DNA of 64,000 nucleotides. It comes from Clarkia xantiana subsp. parviflora. Its lineage: Eukaryota; Streptophyta; Magnoliopsida; Myrtales; Onagraceae. The translations under genes and the position numbers were made by a program. The notes beneath the pieces were generated by a model that saw only the letters and a list, made by a program, of their open reading frames with translations, searched no databases and was not told where the DNA came from. The stretch is taken from positions 28,603,756-28,667,755 of the forward strand of contig JAPTYO010000009.1 in assembly GCA_036873135.1 (NCBI GenBank), in the 5' to 3' direction. Positions 1-11,425 of the stretch are shown here, piece after piece; position 1 is the stretch's first letter, and every line of letters begins with the position of its first letter.

Positions 1-479
1 TTCGAGTTCTATTAGTGGTTCTTCTTCGGAGCATCAAGCAGTGACATCCGGTTGATTATCTGACATCCCTATCCTTGTACATATTTCTTTACTTTTCCTC
101 CCCTTGTTGGGTTGAGTGGTTTCTCCCCGTGTTGGGTTGAGTTTATTTTGAAAGCCTTATACTCGGGAGTTTTATGGCTTTGCTACTTGACTTGGTTGTG
201 TTGGTTCTCTTTGAGATGTCTGCCTTAACCTGGATGGTAGGATGACTTGTTACTTGGTTGTGATAGCCTCTTGTGGTTGTTTGTATGGTTCCTTCTTTTC
301 ACGCTCCTTTCTTGTTCTTGTATTTACTTACTTGATGTCTTTTTAGCATTCCCATGTGTCATGATACCTGTAATGTCATCATGAACAAACTTGCATGTTT
401 CTCATATCATATATTCTTTCTTTGTAAAGGAGAAGGGTTCTTCAAAATACATTCTTGGGGTCATTGTAAAAATTTCAGG
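1..479 (+). other. Possible 3' tail of an antisense ORF plus downstream sequence
   Basis: An open frame enters from the window edge (from base 2) and stops with TGA at about 53-55, ending in a Ser-rich tail (..AVTSG). The bases around this stop resemble the end of the antisense gene in elements D and C, where the protein also ends ..ASG followed by ttgattat. If so, this is the C-terminus of the same kind of gene in element A'. The rest, to 479, is non-coding and shows nothing I can name. The match is short, so confidence is low. Confidence 0.25.
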
Positions 480-1320
480 AGATAGCTTTCGGATGGCGCG
501 GAATATGTTCGCAAGATAGGCTCTCAGAGAACGCATAATGTGTTCTCGAGATAGGCTCTTGGAGGGCGCGGAATATGTTCGCGAGATAGGCTCTCGGAGT
601 GCACAGAATGTTATCACGAGATAGGCTCTCGGAGGGCGCATAATATGTTCACGAGATAGGCTCTCGGAGGGCACAGAATGTTATCACGAGATAGGCTCTC
701 AGGGGGCGCAAAATATGTTCACGAGATAGGCTCTCGGAGGGCACAAAATTTTATCACGAGATAGGCTCTCGGAGGGCGCAGAATATGTTCGCGAGATAGG
801 CTCTCGGAGGGCGCAGAATGTTATCACGAGATAGGCTCTCGGAGGGCGCATAATTTTTTCACGAGACAGGCTCTCGGAGGGCACAAAGTGTTATCACGAG
901 ATAGGCTCTCGGAGGGCACATAATTTTTTCACGAGACAGGCTCTCGGAGGGCACATAACTATTCACGGGACAGGATCCCGGAGGGCGCATAATTTTTTCA
1001 CGAGATAGGCTCTCGGAGGGCACAGAACTATTCACGGGACAGGCTCCCGGAGGGCGCAGAATTTGGTAGTTTAAAACTACTCTCAAGATACGCTCTTGGG
1101 GGCGTAGAAACTGTTCACGGGACTGGCTCCCGGAGGACGCAGAATTTGGTCGTAGTTTAAAACTACTCTAAAGATACGCTCTTAGGGGCGTAGAAACTGT
1201 TCACGGGACTAGCTCCCGGAGGGCGCAGAATTTTGTAGTTTAAAACTACTCTCAAGATACGTTCTTGGGGGTGTAGAAACTATTCGCAGGACTGGCTCCT
1301 GGAGGGCACACAATATGACT
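480..1320. repeat. Tandem array, ~36-bp units around ctctcggagggcgcag
   Basis: About twenty imperfect copies of a unit built from a GAGATAGGCTCTCGGAGGGC core alternating with an AT-rich spacer. Towards 1050-1310 it changes to longer compound units containing gtagtttaaaactactc, itself a short palindrome. The array gives long open frames on the minus strand, but these only reflect the repeat. Arrays of this type lie between coding region and 3' LTR in plant Tat-lineage elements, and it fits the 3' side of element A'. Confidence 0.85.
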
Positions 1321-4300
1321 TTACCTTGTGTTATTTTTCAGGTAGGGTGTGTCTTTGATACTCCTTCTGAATATTTACTTGAGTTTTCTTTCTTCTATAT
1401 TTCCTTTAACCTGGCATTTTCTTGAGTGTGGTAGATCACTTTTCGATGGCGATGCTTGCTGTCATCAACTTAAGATGAATCCGTACAGGGGGGTTGAGGT
1501 TGTTTTCCTCTTTTGTGACTTCTCTAGGAGGAATGGTATCGCGTGTTCTCGTTATCTTTTGTTTCTAGTATCCACTTCTATGTTTAGGTGGAGTACCAAG
1601 CACTTGTTCGTTCGGTGCCCCCCAAGTTTCCTGGTGGTCGCACCGTCTTTCATGTTTGGCCGTTGAAGGCCCATTGTTAATTTCCTTGGCTAGGTACCTC
1701 TTATGCTTGGGGTTCCCTAATCTTGTGTTGTATTTGATATGTCTGCTTGTTTTTGCGCGATGGTGTCCCTTGCAGGACTTACTCTTTCTCATGCTTGTTT
1801 GCTTCAATCATAGTCATGGTTTGGGTAATATATTTGCCGCATGTATCTCTTAGAGTTGGGAGGGAAGCTTTTGCTTTTGGGCGGGCGGGGGAGGTTTCCA
1901 TTTTCTTGGTAACTGGTTGGGTAGTGTCCATATCCAGAGAAGGCTTGTAAATTATTTCCCCCTCTTCCTTGTGTTTTTAGTAAAACGCTTTTGCGGTGAT
2001 GATCGAGTAGGAGTAACATATCTTGAAAGGTGTTGCATCTGAGTTGTAGAACTTTATCATATCATGGTATCTCGAGTTGTTTAACTTGAAGCTGTGTTTC
2101 AGACTGCCCCTTGCTCGGGTATGGGGGTCTGATCGGGCTGTAATAACCTTCTTGAAGCGTTGTGGTACTTAGTGTGCTTCGCCATTGCCTTTACATTGGA
2201 GTATTTTTCAATGCTTTTAGGTAGTGTCACATTAGTCATGTTCCTCCCACCTCCGATCTTAATTATAGGCTCCCCTTGAATTAGACTTGGACTTAAAAAT
2301 GATATTTTCCTTTGGGTTTCCAGGTGATGTCCCATGATTTTCCATGGGTTTGCTCCCGTATTGGCTATGCCTTGTTGGATAACTTCATTAGAAGTTGCGT
2401 TTGTGTTGCGTACGTATACATGTTTGGGGGGTGTTGAGCTGACAAGTTCCTTCTCTTTTCCTTTGTTGTAACCTTCACTCACTATGTATTTGACTTATAA
2501 CCTTTAAAGGCGGGACCTTCCACTAGTGCCTTTAACGGGGTTTTCCCCTTGATGGGATGTCAGAGGCAAATGTCTTATCATTCACAGACAAGGTGCTTGA
2601 TCAGTATGCGCGTCTAGTGTAGGGGTCGATCTCGAAACCTTACTTCCCAAGTTTTTGAGCTGTGAATTCATTTACCTTAGATCTGAGCCTGAATTTGGTG
2701 TTGATTCCTTGCTCAAATACTGAAGTTGATGATTCTGAAGTAGGAATTACCTCTTCCTCGGTTGATCTTGTAGAACTATTATTACGTCCTAAGGCCCCTG
2801 CTGGGAGGTGTATCTCCTTTTTCATATTTTGATTGTTGCACTCTCTCTTTTGCAAATCTTTCATCTTTAGAGTTTCTATCTGGTGATGAGGAATGCCTCT
2901 TCTCCTTTCTAACGTTTGTGTGAGATCACGTAGGTCGGGTGGTGTTCCTCTATGGATTGTATAGTAGGTGAGGCGTTTGACACTAATATACTTCTTGCAT
3001 TGCTTTGCTTATCTGTCACTTTGGTTGGTCGACTTTAAATCTCCCCCGCCTTTGTTAATAGCTTGCTTGTATGCTCCGCGGTGGTTGTGGGTTTCCATTT
3101 AGGTGGTGCCCCCACTTTATCATTTCTTCAATGGGATGTCAGGCACATTTTTCTTCTCACTTAGGAATTGAGCTCTAATCTTGGACATCTTTTTTTCGAG
3201 TTGTTATCCCTGAATAAACCTCTTGGATGTATATGTTTATCTCCTTGAGATGTTTTCTGAGGGGGAGTAGATCAAAATGTTGGTCATGTTCAAACATGAA
3301 GGACCGAGCCGTTGAGTAGGATCAGTGGATCCAAGTAGTGAGGTCGCACATCAGATGGGCGCGTCCGGTCAGGACGACTGTTGTGAGACCGACTCGGAGG
3401 TCCGCACGGTCGGTTAGTATATCTTGGGATGTTTATCTTCATACGTTCTCGGGGTTTCCAGCATCTCTTTTGTTTATTCTGTTCTCCGTAAGCGTCTTTG
3501 ATTTCCTCTTGGCCTCTAGACGTGAGGGATTGTCATAACGTCTTCTTACTAGCACATAGTTTTTCTTTTTGCTCTTCTCTCTTTCTGAACACCTTTTTGT
3601 GTGTAATCTAGGAGGGAGACAATGTTGACAACATTTCCAGTGTTACCCGTTATGCGGGTGTCTCTCGCTTGTAGGTAGTTACTCTTTCGAAACCATTATC
3701 TTTCTAACGTTGAAACTTTTGGTGACCCTTGTGATAACTAGGGGATCATTCTTTGTATCTTGGCCTGGGAGTTAGAATTTATCTCCCCCCTCTAGTGTTG
3801 AGTGTACCCTTGGTTGTTGAGTAATCAATCACCTCTTATAGGAGCTGTTTCAGTTTCATCCATTGCTTGTGCGTAACCCTGATTTGAACTCTTTAACATC
3901 TTTGATTTGGGTGAGCTTTGTAGGCGCGATTGCTTTGAGGGTACGTGCTTGGTAGGTTGTAGTTATCAATGAGATGGGTTTCTCAATGCGGCCCTTTTGA
4001 TTGAACACGACGATGTTGATCAGTGTAGTGACCGGTTATAGCCCTGTGGTGCAGGATGTCTTAGCAGAACGAGGCGATAAGCTTGGGTGATTGACGACGG
4101 AGATTTCGACAAATCGATTCAAGTCTTTGAGTTGAAACGAGTGTTTTTCCAAATGTTCAGTTCTTCTCCCTTTGTGCTTGATTCATTTCCTGTTTTTCCC
4201 TGTCATAAGATAGGAGTTTGCAATGCATAGTCATGTCAAAGTTATTAGATTATTGAATTTATAGTGAAAACTCCCTATATCGATCGATGAAGTTTTCCAG

Positions 4301-4560
4301 TTGGAAGCTTCACTTGTCTTGACTTGAAAAGATTATTGTTTCTTTTTTGAAGCCAACTCTTGTATCGATTGCCCTCTTGTGCGACAGGTGCTATGTCTTA
4401 CTGCATTTCCCCTTGTATCGCTTCTACATCCTCTTGAGTTAGCATCACTAGCGACAGACCGTAGTTTCATTGGGGCCTGTCATAGGTGATGGCCGGGCTG
4501 GTAGGGATCCCAGTTCCATGGTGATATGGACTCTATGTATATTGTGGATATCCCTATGGT
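1321..4560 (-). other. Degraded interior of element A', unrecognised
   Basis: Low-coding stretch between the tandem array and the gag fragment of A'. Minus-strand open pieces exist (2099-2482, 2640-2864), but I recognise no protease, reverse transcriptase or integrase motif in them. By position relative to the primer site at 5373-5389 it should be the gag-to-3'-region part of a minus-strand Ty3/gypsy element. No host gene is evident. Confidence 0.4.
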
Positions 4561-4574
4561 GGGGGGTGGTGAAA

Positions 4575-5340
4575 CTATTGTCTCCTTGGTGGCTGGTGCT
4601 GCATGTTCTCTCCCATTAAAGTGTATGCCCATGTACCTTGCGGTGCTGGGTGTTGTATTGGAGGCACATATTGTTGCCTTCCCATTGGGGGTGGCACTTG
4701 CTCATTCCTTCCATGATTTTCACGATGCCCTGTTGGAGGGCGCGGGTGTTGCTCGTCCTCTGGAAACTGTTCTGCTTGTTGGTACTGCTCTGCCTGTGGA
4801 TGTTGCTCCGCTTGTGAGTATTGATTCTCTTGCCTGTTCCTCAAAGCTTCTCTATTATCCGACAACTTTTATAATGCATTCATGAACCACGGAGTCACTT
4901 TCTTTGCTCCTCGTGAATTCATAGGCCTTGGATTGGTGGTATGGGTACGGTTGTTGTTTCCAGGCATGCCTTGTGTGCATTCCATATGGATACTCATGAG
5001 AGTGTGTTCCATAATGGTACCCCTGTGGAGGTGCCGTGTATTTGTATCCTTGGGACGACGCTCCTTGTTGCACACCCTGCCCCTGTGGTTGTCGAGCCAT
5101 AGAGGTCAAAGCAGTGGAAGACTCAGCCCCAGCTGGGCGTGACGGTCCTCCTTGGTTGTTTGCCTGAGGTGCTTGTGGGGTTGTTTGATGTGCAGGGGAT
5201 ACAGGCTGCTCCTGTGGGGTAGGTTGTCTTGCCGGGGGTACGGGTTGTCATGGTGGATGCACATGCTGCCCCCCTTGGTTGTTTGGTGGCCTGTTGTTCC
5301 CCGGTGGACGGTTGTTCCTAGATAGTAAACCGTTAGTCAA
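4575..5340 (-). pseudogene. gag N-terminal region of element A' (broken)
   Basis: Minus-strand reading from just inside the primer site gives a Pro/Gln/Tyr-rich, low-complexity protein (motifs such as PQGYHYG and YPYGM, then repeats of QAEQ). It is split between two frames near 4860. Such a disordered segment precedes the gag core in Tat-type gag proteins, and the gag of elements C and D also has an EFPYGM stretch. No gag core or zinc knuckle remains readable to the left. Gag would form the virus-like particle of the element. The identification rests on position and composition more than on conserved motifs. Confidence 0.5.
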
Positions 5341-5372
5341 TGCTCTCGTGATAGCTAGGCTTTTTGTTCAAA

Positions 5373-5389
5373 ACTCACAGACGGCGCCA
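5373..5389 (-). other. Primer-binding site of element A'
   Basis: Read on the minus strand, TTGGCGCCGTCTGTGAG lies one base after the end of the LTR at 5392. It is the same TGGCGCC type of site found in A, B, C and D. Its position makes the LTR at 5392-6219 the 5' LTR of an element extending left. Confidence 0.75.
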
Positions 5390-5391
5390 AC

Positions 5392-6219
5392 TGTTAAGTC
5401 ATGTGTTGGGATCAGAATGACGTTGCCTTGGAACTTCGAGTAGTGGACTTCTAAGTCTCGCCGGGAGCTAGCTCACTCAGGTATCTTTCTTGGTCGCGTG
5501 GACACTTAGTTTCCTTTGGTGGCTTTGTGCTAGGCGAAGACCTGAAAAGAGGTGGGGATGGCCCTTGATTCCACTCCGAAGCTTAAGTCAGTAATGGATA
5601 TCGAGAGAATAATATAGAGTAATTGATAGATCTTAGCCTTTAAATAATGAAAGCGAGCCCTTATTTATAGGGAGATATTTACCGACTTTTTCAAGGAGGC
5701 GGCTACTATGCCTTGATTGGCTGTTTAATGGCGGTGGCTGCCTTTAATTGATTCGGTGAGAAAGACGTTGCGAAAATCAGTAGGTGACCAGTAGGTCGTT
5801 AGCTGGTGCCACTTTCTTCAGAGGAAGGTTTTCGTGGTATAGAGGGCGGCGAGCAGGTCGCCAGCTGGTGCCCCTTCCTTCAGAAAGAAGTCTTCTCAGA
5901 GGCGACGAGCAGGTCTCCACCTGTCCTTTCTTAAGAGGGAAGATTTCCTCCAAGTATCTGATGGTCAACTCGACTTAACTCGTACTTTAGTAAGGAAGCT
6001 TTAATCCTCGACTTAACTTATACTTCAACAAAGGGGAGGCTTGAATGAGTTTCTCGCCTTGTCCTTTGTTGTCTGGTGGGTCGACTTCTATTTGTAGGGT
6101 AGTCGGCCATTCATATTTGTCTCCTTATTCCGGACTTGAATGGTCGATCATACGTTCTTTTGAGAACTCGACCTTTACTCTGTTGACTCGTACTGGGCTG
6201 CCTCGAATCATATCCAACA
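5392..6219 (-). repeat. LTR shared by elements A' and A
   Basis: About 820-828 bp, minus orientation, beginning TGTTGGATATG at 6219. It closely matches the LTR at 11426-12241 over its whole length. A TATA-like TATAAATAA lies at 5661-5669 on the minus strand. The right end touches a polypurine tract, so it is the 3' LTR of element A. The left end (5392 or 5402) touches a primer site, so it also serves as the 5' LTR of A'. The ten or so bases after 5392 have no match in the other LTR. Confidence 0.85.
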
Positions 6220-6233
6220 CTTTCCCCCGAGAC
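6220..6233 (-). other. Polypurine tract of element A
   Basis: The minus strand reads TCTCGGGGGAAAG immediately before the LTR start TGTTGG. This is the plus-strand priming site for reverse transcription. The same motif precedes the 3' LTRs of C and D. Confidence 0.8.
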
Positions 6234-6239
6234 ATAAGT

Positions 6240-6835
6240 CATTAGTCTTTTAAAATAAAGGGGAATGAGTTATGTCGAGTACCTTTTATGATGAGAGGAC
6301 TTTGCTCCTTTGCAATCAAGGAGTCAGTAGGGACTGATCTCCTTTGTAGAGGCGACTTTCGGAAGTCGGGGGAGGGAGTCGGTGTTATGACTGATCTCTT
6401 GATTGCCACCGATTGTAGGAAGTCGAGGAGTCAGTTATGACTGCTCCTTTGTAGAAAGTTGAAGGAGTCAGTATTATGACTGATCTCCTGTGTAGAGGCG
6501 ACTTTAGAAAGTCGGGGGAGGGAGAGTGTTATGACTGGTCTCTTGATCGCCTTCGACTGTAGGAAGTCGAGGAGTCAGTTATGACTGCTCGTTTGTAGAG
6601 AGTTGAAGGAGTCAGTATTATGACTGATCTCCTGAATCGTCGCCGACTGTATGAAGTCGAGGAGTCAGTGTTATGATTGATCTCCTTTGTAGATAGTTGA
6701 AGGAGTCAGTATTATGACTGATCTCCTGTGTAGAGGCGACTTTCGGAAGTCGGGGGAGGGAGTCAGTGTTATGACTGATCTCTTTATCGCCACCGACTGT
6801 AGGAAGTCTGGGAGTCCTGTTTCTAGCATGTTAAG
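6240..6835. repeat. Tandem array with ggagtcagt-ttatgactgatctc units
   Basis: Compound repeats of roughly 100-190 bp. They are built from a GGAGTCAGT..TATGACTGATCTC block and a GTAGAGGCGACTTTCGGAAGTCGGGGGAGG block, present about eight and three times. It lies between the integrase stop (6901) and the polypurine tract of A, the hypervariable 3' region typical of Tat elements. No coding function is seen. Confidence 0.85.
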
Positions 6836-6900
6836 AGGAAATAAATCACATCTTTATTTATTTTATTGTACTTGAAATACATATAAAGAGAAGGATCTTT

Positions 6901-7984
6901 CTACACATAGAATTTCTTCAAGTGTTTCACGTTAAAAGTTCTGTTGAGGCGTTGCCCCTGCGGATCCTCCAAGTTGTAGGCGTTGGGGCATGGTATACCG
7001 ACGACTACGTAGGGGCCTTCCCATTTTGGTACCATCTTTCCTCTTTGATCGTCTGTTACGAATTCATTTCTTCATAGGACCTTTTCTCCTAGAAAGAACT
7101 GGCGTCGTCCCACTTTTCGATTAAAATATCTAGCGGTGGCGAGCTTCGTTCTCCCCTGGACTTCTTCAGAGGCCCATCTTCTCTTGTCGGCTAGATCTAG
7201 ATCGATCCTCCTTTGTTCGTCGTTTTGGGCGACTTTGTATGCAGCGACTCTTTGGGAGATATTGACTACTTCAATAGGTGAGACGGCCACTGACCCATTA
7301 ACCATGCTAAAGGGCGTCTCGCCCGTGGCTCTCTTGGGTGAGGTTCTGAGTGCCCATGGTACTTGCTCTAACTATTCAACTCATTTCCCCTTCAGAGAGG
7401 CCACTCTCTTCTTTACTGTTAAGGATCGTTTTATTGGCTGCTTCCACTTGTCCTTTCGTTTGTGCATGATGAACATAACCAAATCGATGGTTAATCGACA
7501 TTTCTTCACAGAAGTCAGCGAGCTCATCGCTGGCGAACTGAGAACCATTGTCGGTGATGAGGATCTTAGGGACTCCGTATCGACATATGATTTGCTCTCG
7601 TATGAACTTAATCATTTGGAAAGTAGTCGCAGAGGCCAGAGCTTTGTCCTCTATCCATTTGGAGAAATAGTCGATAACGACTACAATATGTGTGCGTTGA
7701 CCTGTGGATTGAGGTAGATGACCAATAAGATCAATTCCCCATTGTGCGAAAGGCCAAGCACTCATCATGGGAGTAAGATCCGCCGGCGGCCTTGCGATTC
7801 TAGGGGCATAAACTTGACGGGCAGGGCAGGCTTGTACTAACGTTGTCGCCTCTTTATGCATCGTCGGCCAATAGAATCCCTGTCGTAAGGCTTTCAATAC
7901 CAAGGTCTTGGCTCCTTCGTGACATCCCGCATCACCTCCATGTAAGTCTTTTATTATCCTTTCTGTTTGAGGGGCGGCTATGCA
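6901..7984 (-). pseudogene. Integrase of element A (broken)
   Basis: Minus-strand fragments cover the zinc-binding N-terminus, the catalytic core and the C-terminus. The core shows WGIDLIG, ITDNGSQF and QVEAANK, holding the D, D and E of the catalytic triad. The protein would end HLKKFYV with the stop at 6901-6903, matching the ends of integrases in B and E (HLKKCHV, HLKKYHV). The second half of the HHCC zinc motif is damaged: CPARQ where B has CDACQ. At least one stop (near 7072) and frame changes between 7305 and 7376 break the reading. It would have inserted element cDNA into chromosomes. Confidence 0.8.
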
Positions 7985-8627
7985 TCAGAGATAACGGGTG
8001 GAGTATCCTCTTTTGTAGAGATATCCGTCCAAGATTACAAAACGCCCTGTCGCTCTTCGAATTTTGGTTGCTTCTAGAGGATCTTCGGGAAGAGTCCCCT
8101 TTTCCAGATAATTCTGGATGGGAGTAATCCATGAGTTGGGAGCTTGAATGTTGAGGACTTCAGCTCCAGCTTCCATGGCTGAATAAAGATAACTTTCAAC
8201 GAAGTGCACCGCTACTGGTGGGGTGTTTCCCCAGGCGAGTTTGCTGAGGGCGTCTGCTTCTTGATTCTCATTGCGAGGAATAGCCTCTATTCGAAAATGG
8301 GGCATGTCTTGGATGAGTCTTCGTACCTCTCCTGCATACTTTTTCATGTTTTCCCCTTTGGCGACATAGGCCCCATTCGTCTGATTGACAATCAACTCGG
8401 AGTCGCATCTTACCCTTAGGTTGGTAATTCCCATACCTTTGGCTATTCGAAGACCGGTGAGTAAAGCTTCTTACTCGGCTTCATTATTGGTTGCTCGAAA
8501 AGTTAAAGCCAAAGCGTAGCGGAGAGGATCCCATCAGGTGGTGTTAATACCAAACCTGCCCACACCCTAAGGCAGATGACGATCCATCAGTGTACAGCGA
8601 CCATGGCATGGTATCATTTGCTGTACT
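7985..8627 (-). pseudogene. Second (archaeal-type) RNase H and integrase linker of element A (broken)
   Basis: The readable part (7985-8434) has LRVRCDSELIVNQ and NQEADALSKLA, the core motifs of the extra RNase H found between the ordinary RNase H and integrase in Tat-lineage elements. Upstream bases 8435-8627 continue the domain in pieces with stops, for instance an EQ-to-stop near 8470. The known role of the extra domain is thought to be RNA removal during reverse transcription. Here it is non-functional. Confidence 0.7.
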
Positions 8628-10125
8628 TTATGGTGTAGCTTTGACATGCTCTTCTTGCGGGAGGATAATGGGTTTAGCATCTGGTGTTATCATATTCTCG
8701 GCTATGAAGTCGGCCAATGCTTGACCCTTGATCACCTTTCGTGGCTCAAAGTGAATACGGAATTCACTTAGCTCTACTGCCCACCTAACCATTCTTCCTG
8801 ATACGTCGGGCTTTTGTCGCAGTTTCTTTAGAGGTTGGTTGGTGAGCACCGTGATTTCATGGGCGTGGAAGTAGGGTCGAAGTTTCCTAGCTGCTATCAA
8901 CAGAGCATACATGTATTTCTCGATCTCCATATAGTTGGCTTCAGCAACGCCAAAGAGTTTGCTGACGTAGTATACTGAAATTTGGATGTTGCAAGTTTCC
9001 TTAATGAGGATTGAGCTCACTGCCGTTGAACTGAAACTTAAATATAGGAATAAGGGATCCTCTGGTAGAGGTTCGGCTAAGGCGGGAAGGGAGTGAAGAT
9101 GTTTCTTCAATTGTTGGAAGACCTCCTCACATTCTGGCGTCCATTTGAACTTCTTGTTGGCCCTTAGGATTTTAAAGAAAGGAAGGGACTTGTCCCCCAA
9201 TCTTTCCAGGAATCTCCCCAACGAGGCGAGTCTTCCATTGAGACTTTGCACCTCCCTATGGCAGGTAGGCGTGGGAGGACATTTCCTCTATGGCCGTCAC
9301 CTTCTCGGGGTTAGCTTCGATTCCTCTTTGGCTGACCATAAAGCCCAAAAACTTTCCCGACTGAACTCCTAAAGCACACTTAGTAGGATTCAACCTTACT
9401 TGATGAAGTCTCATGCATGCGAAGGTCTCCTCCAAATCTTGGACGTGGTCCTGCCCTATCTTGGTCTTGACCAACATGTCGTCCACGTATGCTTCCATGT
9501 TTCTTCCTATCATGTGTTTGAAGAGCTTGTTCACCATACGTTGGTAAGTAGCTCCCGCGTTTATCAAGCCAAAGGGCATAACCTTAAGGTGATAAATATC
9601 ACTGTCGGCGTAGAAGGCGGTATGTGCCTCATCCTTGGGATGCATCCGTATTTGGTTATACCCGGAGTATGCGTCCATGAAGCTCAGGAGTTCATGTCCG
9701 GAAGTGGCGTCGACCAGCTGATCGATTCTTGGAAGAGGATAGGAGTCTTTTGGGCAGGCCTAGTTAAGATCTCGAAAATCCACACACATCCTCCACCTCT
9801 TGTTAGATTTTCTCACCAAAACTGGATTGGCGAACCAGGTCTGGAATCGTATCTCCTTAACAAAACCAGCCTCAACTAGCTTTCCTACTTCCTGGCGAAT
9901 TGCTGCTTTCTTCTCTGCCCCCATAGATCTTCTTTTCTGAGCTATGGGCTTTATGGCGGGATCTATTCTCAATTCGTGGGAGATGATTTCCGGGTTTATC
10001 CCTAGCATGTCGCAGGGTTCCCAAGAAAATAACTCCTTGTATTCCCTTAAGAGGGCGATTATCCTCTTGGCTAATTCTGGGGGGAGAGCAGCTCCGATCT
10101 TGACCTTTCTCTCATCTCCTTCCAA
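8628..10125 (-). pseudogene. Reverse transcriptase and RNase H of element A (broken)
   Basis: Three minus-strand pieces (9760-10125, 9256-9678, 8628-9251) in two frames. They contain the RT entry region (RWRMCVDFRDLN), motif A (MDAYSGYNQI), PFGLINAGATYQ, the catalytic AYVDDMLVK, then LGFMVSQRGIE and the RNase H part with LRPYFHAHEI and VLTNQPLKK. A break between 9678 and 9760 falls just before motif A and another at about 9251-9256 falls between RT thumb and RNase H. Catalytic residues are visible, but the reading frame is interrupted. Confidence 0.85.
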
Positions 10126-10280
10126 GGCGACTTATATAAATTCTTCCATAGGGGCGGGTCGTCCTCCTTCTTCTCGAGGATCATCATCTGTGATGATAGA
10201 GAGGGTTTCCTTCTGGTTATTTGTCCGGAGGATGTTAGCATAACATTGGCGAGATGCCTCTTGGTCGCCCCATACTTCTC

Positions 10281-11389
10281 CTATGCGTGATGTGTGGGAA
10301 ACCTCATGACTTGATGGGCAGTGGAAGGGACAACGTAACTGGAATTGAGAGTTGTCCTTCCTAATATGGCGTTGTAGGCGTTGATATGGTCGACGACCAC
10401 AAAGCGCACCTTTAAATGCAAGGCTTTCAATCCTTGACCCAAGATGACAGGGAGTTGTATTGCCCCTAGGGGGTAAGTTGTTCTCCCTGCAAATCCTACC
10501 AATGGGGAAGTCATTTTTTGAAGACCTCCTTCTTTGTACCCCCTCGCGGTGATGATCTCAAAGGTGATTACGTCAATAGAGCTTCCTCCATCGACCAGTA
10601 TTCTTTTAACTTCGAAATTACCTATTTGAGCTATAATTACGAGGGCGTCTTCCTGGAATAGTGTTGCTCTCGACAAGTCCTCCGTAGAGAAGGTAACTAT
10701 CATGGGTTCAAGCTCCCTTGATCTCTTGCGAGTATCTGTTAAGGAGATGTCTTGAGCCGCATAGGTGTCTCGGGCTGTGCTCGACACTACTCCAGCGGCG
10801 AATCCTCCTGACAAAACATTGATGTTGTTGTCTGGAGGGGATCTCCATTCTCGACCCTCGTAGGCTCGACGTCGGTGATGTCGTTGAATTTCTCTTTGCA
10901 TGAATTCTAATTCCCTCCTCGCCAGGAGGCAATCTTCCGTGTTGTGCCCCTCTTCTTGGTGACTTTCACAGTAGGGGGAACGACGAGTGCCTTATGTTGC
11001 TAGAAGGGCTTCCATCCTCTGTCGAGTTCCTTGGAATTCTTCCGACGAAACCCCTCGCATAGATGAGTTCTCGCCTCGATTTCTTGATGACCTTTGCAGA
11101 TGATGGTGATTCATCTGGGCTTGCTCTGCTCCTACACGGATAGTCGCCCGTTGAATCATCTCTTCCAAACTTCCACTGGTTCAGTGTATTGAGTGATGGC
11201 TAAGGATCGGGACTGGGGTCCCAAACCTCCAAAGAACATTTGGATGGCTTCTCTTTCTGAGAGTTCACCTCCGGTATATCCTCCTTGAAATTGTCGGAAG
11301 TAATTCTCCAAGGTTTCATTCGACCCCTGGATTATACTCTCAGCTCTACGCGTTTGGTTCTGCCTCGCTCGACTCCTTGGTGGTGCCAT
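10281..11389 (-). pseudogene. Short gag and protease of element A (broken)
   Basis: A minus-strand ATG at 11387-11389 lies only about 17 bases past the primer site. The gag is short: it retains NYFRQFQGGYTGGELSER, the second half of the gag core, and a zinc-knuckle-like CESHQEEGHNTEDC near 10950, but lacks the usual first part. The protease (10281-10901) shows VKRILVDGGSSIDV with the active-site Asp, and AYNAILGRTTLN. A stop near 10994 and frame changes separate the parts. The missing gag front suggests an internal deletion next to the primer site. Confidence 0.75.
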
Positions 11390-11405
11390 GACCTTTCGAT
11401 CCTGT

Positions 11406-11423
11406 TTCCCAGAGACGGCGCCA
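11406..11423 (-). other. Primer-binding site of element A
   Basis: The minus strand reads TGGCGCCGTCTCTGGGAA two bases after the LTR end (ATACA at 11426). It is complementary in form to a tRNA 3' end, where minus-strand DNA synthesis would start. Confidence 0.8.
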
Positions 11424-11425
11424 AA

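Noticed and set aside
402..1086. Minus-strand ORFs rich in SLSREKIMRPP words
   Set aside because: They are translations of the tandem repeat, with no independent coding evidence.
480..1320. CRISPR-like regular repeats of about 36 bp
   Set aside because: Units are contiguous and degenerate with no unique spacers of constant length, in plant DNA beside an LTR element; this is an ordinary tandem array.
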